From: Methanocalculus sp.
GTDB taxonomy: Archaea; Halobacteriota; Methanomicrobia; Methanomicrobiales; Methanocorpusculaceae
NCBI RefSeq assembly: GCF_029762515.1
Contig: NZ_JARVGN010000079.1
Location: 1-7,013 of the forward strand
Length of the DNA stretch: 7,013 bases
Direction: 5' to 3'
Both the position numbers and the translations under genes were made by a program. Position 1 is the stretch's first letter. Each line of letters starts with the position of its first letter. The notes under the pieces were generated by a model. The model had not been told where the DNA came from, did no database searches, and saw only the letters and a list, made by a program, of their open reading frames with translations. Positions 5,446 through 7,013 of this stretch are shown in pieces.

Positions 5446-7013
5446 TCACCGGTGGGTGAAGTAGGCAGTGATCGAGTTCTTCTCCACAGAATCGATCCGG
5501 ACAAAACCGACCCGCTCGAACTGGATGGTTCTGCCTGCAAAGTCTGCCGCCTCAGCCTCGGCATATCCTTCAAGAACTCCTTCCGGAGTGAGGATACGGC
5601 AGGGAACCGCCGCTTCCGGCGGGAGCCACTGGATGATCGGGGCTTTCGAAGCCCTCGCATCGGCAAGCGAATCTCCGGCATACTCAGCATTTTGATCGCC
5701 GGTGATCCTGATATTGAAGAGATCTTTTAACCTGATCATCCCGCCACCATCTTTTATCTCGGATGCAGGGATGAGCACCTCTCCCGTGAAGTGAAGCTTC
5801 CGCAATCCCCGTTCCTCATCACCCGGATAGCGGGGTGCCTCAGCAATCTGGTCCGGGGCTCCCTCCACCCGGAGAGATACCGGCTCAGGAACGAAGAAGT
5901 AGCGGTTCGATTCCTTATCGATGATGTCGCGGTTCTTTGCAAAGAGGTTATCCCATGAGAACGAGATATCGGTCTCTCCGATCCCGATCTCGGTGATCGC
6001 AGCACGCACCGCCTCAGGACGGATCCCGCGGCGTGCGAGAGCACGGAGCGTCCCAAGCCGGATATCATCCCAGCCCGAGTAGATTCCCTCACTGATTCCC
6101 TGATGCATCGATGAGGTCGAAAGGACAAGCCCTTCGATGGACATCCGCCCATAATGGAGATAGTGTGGCGGTTTCCACCCGAAGTAATCAAAGATATACC
6201 GTTGCCGCCGGGTATTGGCAATATGATCCTTTCCCCGGATCACATGAGTCATCCCGAGGAGATGGTCGTCAATTGCCACTGAGAAATTCATCAGGGGATA
6301 GACGGTTGCATCGACACGGGGATGGATGGTGCTGTTCACGATACGCATCGCTGAAAAATCCCGGATCGCCGGATCGGGGTGGTCGATCTCGGTCTTGATC
6401 CGGACTGTTGCCTGCCCCTCAACGAAGGTGCCATCGAACATCTGCCCGAAGCGGAGAAGATTCTCTTCTGGTGTCTTGATGCGGCATGGGCATGCTTTCT
6501 TTTCAATCTTCAGCTCGCGGAACCGCTCAGCCTCACAGGTGCAGACATAGGCCCCCCCAAGCTCGATCAGCTGCCGGGCATACTCATAGTAGATATCGAG
6601 CCGGTCGCTCTGGTATATGATATCCGATATCCCAATCCCAAGCCATTCAAGATCCTCTCTCACCATCTGGTAGGCATCGGGATCAACCCTCTTTGGATCG
6701 GTATCTTCTATCCGGTAGATATACTTCCCGCCATATCGGCGGATATAGGCATCATTTAAGATGGATGCACGGGCATGGCCGAGATGGAGCGGACCTGAAG
6801 GGTTTGGTGCAAACCGCATCACCACCCCGCCATCGGCATCAGGGAGCGGGGGGAGTTCGCAAGACCGCTCTTTCTTCTGGTGCATCGAGGCTATAAGATC
6901 GGGTGCAAGAGAGAGAAGCCTCGCCTCCCGCTCTTCGAGGGAGAGTGCTTCGACATCGGCAAGCACCGACTGGATCATTCCGTTCAGTTCCTGTGCCCTG
7001 CTCCTGAGTTCGG
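5446..7013 (-). CDS. gltX: Glutamyl-tRNA synthetase, archaeal type, 5' end beyond the right edge
   Basis: Class I synthetase charging tRNA(Glu) with glutamate in the cytoplasm. In archaea without GlnRS it also makes Glu-tRNA(Gln) for the GatDE amidotransferase. Numbered from the ATG at 6978, the ATP-binding HIGH motif is HLGH at 65-68 (6775-6786), inside FAPNPSGPLHLGHAR. IEDTDP follows at 90-95, and a zinc knuckle has Cys146, Cys148, Cys163 and Cys165. The KMSKS-equivalent loop is LSTSSM (286-291, 6106-6123), and a beta-barrel anticodon-binding region ends in YFTHR. The frame stays open upstream of 6978 to the edge and encodes ELRSRAQELNG, which fits the usual N-terminal extension of archaeal GluRS. 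The ATG at 6978 is therefore internal, and roughly 50 residues are missing; 521 residues are visible. The downstream gene follows after 12 bases. The Ser in place of the second Lys of KMSKS is noted separately. Identification is secure. Confidence 0.96.
   Translation of the reverse strand, partial: ELRSRAQELNGMIQSVLADVEALSLEEREARLLSLAPDLIASMHQKKERSCELPPLPDADGGVVMRFAPNPSGPLHLGHARASILNDAYIRRYGGKYIYRIEDTDPKRVDPDAYQMVREDLEWLGIGISDIIYQSDRLDIYYEYARQLIELGGAYVCTCEAERFRELKIEKKACPCRIKTPEENLLRFGQMFDGTFVEGQATVRIKTEIDHPDPAIRDFSAMRIVNSTIHPRVDATVYPLMNFSVAIDDHLLGMTHVIRGKDHIANTRRQRYIFDYFGWKPPHYLHYGRMSIEGLVLSTSSMHQGISEGIYSGWDDIRLGTLRALARRGIRPEAVRAAITEIGIGETDISFSWDNLFAKNRDIIDKESNRYFFVPEPVSLRVEGAPDQIAEAPRYPGDEERGLRKLHFTGEVLIPASEIKDGGGMIRLKDLFNIRITGDQNAEYAGDSLADARASKAPIIQWLPPEAAVPCRILTPEGVLEGYAEAEAADFAGRTIQFERVGFVRIDSVEKNSITAYFTHR

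Noticed and set aside
5754..6398. Frames of 95-155 codons inside gltX on both strands.
   Set aside because: They are shadows of the synthetase frame, which has every expected motif through this region.
1..7013. Very high frequency of GATC.
   Set aside because: Explained by heavy use of gat (Asp) and atc (Ile) codons and their junctions, on both strands. No clustering suggests an origin or methylation switch.

Overview
The window reads as chromosomal DNA of a methanogenic euryarchaeon, most likely of the order Methanomicrobiales. The reasons are an archaeal-type glutamyl-tRNA synthetase with a CxC...CxC zinc knuckle, a B-family DNA polymerase of the archaeal PolB2 branch, and compact genes, some of which appear to lack leaders. 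The order is inferred from the general look of the proteins, not from a search. Base composition and codon use look even throughout, with many gat, atc and ccg codons, and nothing suggests a recent mobile element. I see no RNA gene, CRISPR array, insertion sequence or integrase.

Left part, minus strand (1-2255): a tightly packed three-gene cluster transcribed leftward. It starts with a 167-residue RecA-fold-like protein that keeps a Walker-B-like strand but has no Walker A, and that ends in QATLGAF, which resembles a PCNA-interacting (PIP) box. A 75-residue helical protein follows, then a B-family DNA polymerase that runs off the left edge. The polymerase has no recognisable proofreading residues, and its motif C is HGIVDS instead of the usual YxDTDS. 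The genes overlap by 1 and 14 bases and so are very probably translated together. The cluster looks like an archaeal counterpart of a bacterial mutasome (ImuA/ImuB/DnaE2): a PolB2-type polymerase with a RecA-like accessory protein and a small partner.

Middle (2256-4744): a 92-base divergent spacer holds a 13-base perfect inverted repeat next to the polymerase cluster, and a TATA box placed for a leaderless transcript of the rightward gene. That gene encodes an N-terminal STAS domain joined to a long C-terminal region I do not recognise. A CorA-type magnesium/divalent cation channel follows after 33 bases and may be co-transcribed.

Right part, minus strand (4717-7013): the glutamyl-tRNA synthetase gene enters from the right edge with its first codons outside the window. 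The ATG at 6978 is internal. A 238-residue protein of unknown role follows 12 bases later. Its residues fit a PD-(D/E)XK nuclease-like fold with a displaced lysine, and its 3' end overlaps that of corA by 28 bases on the opposite strand. There is no stretch over 300 bases without a gene.
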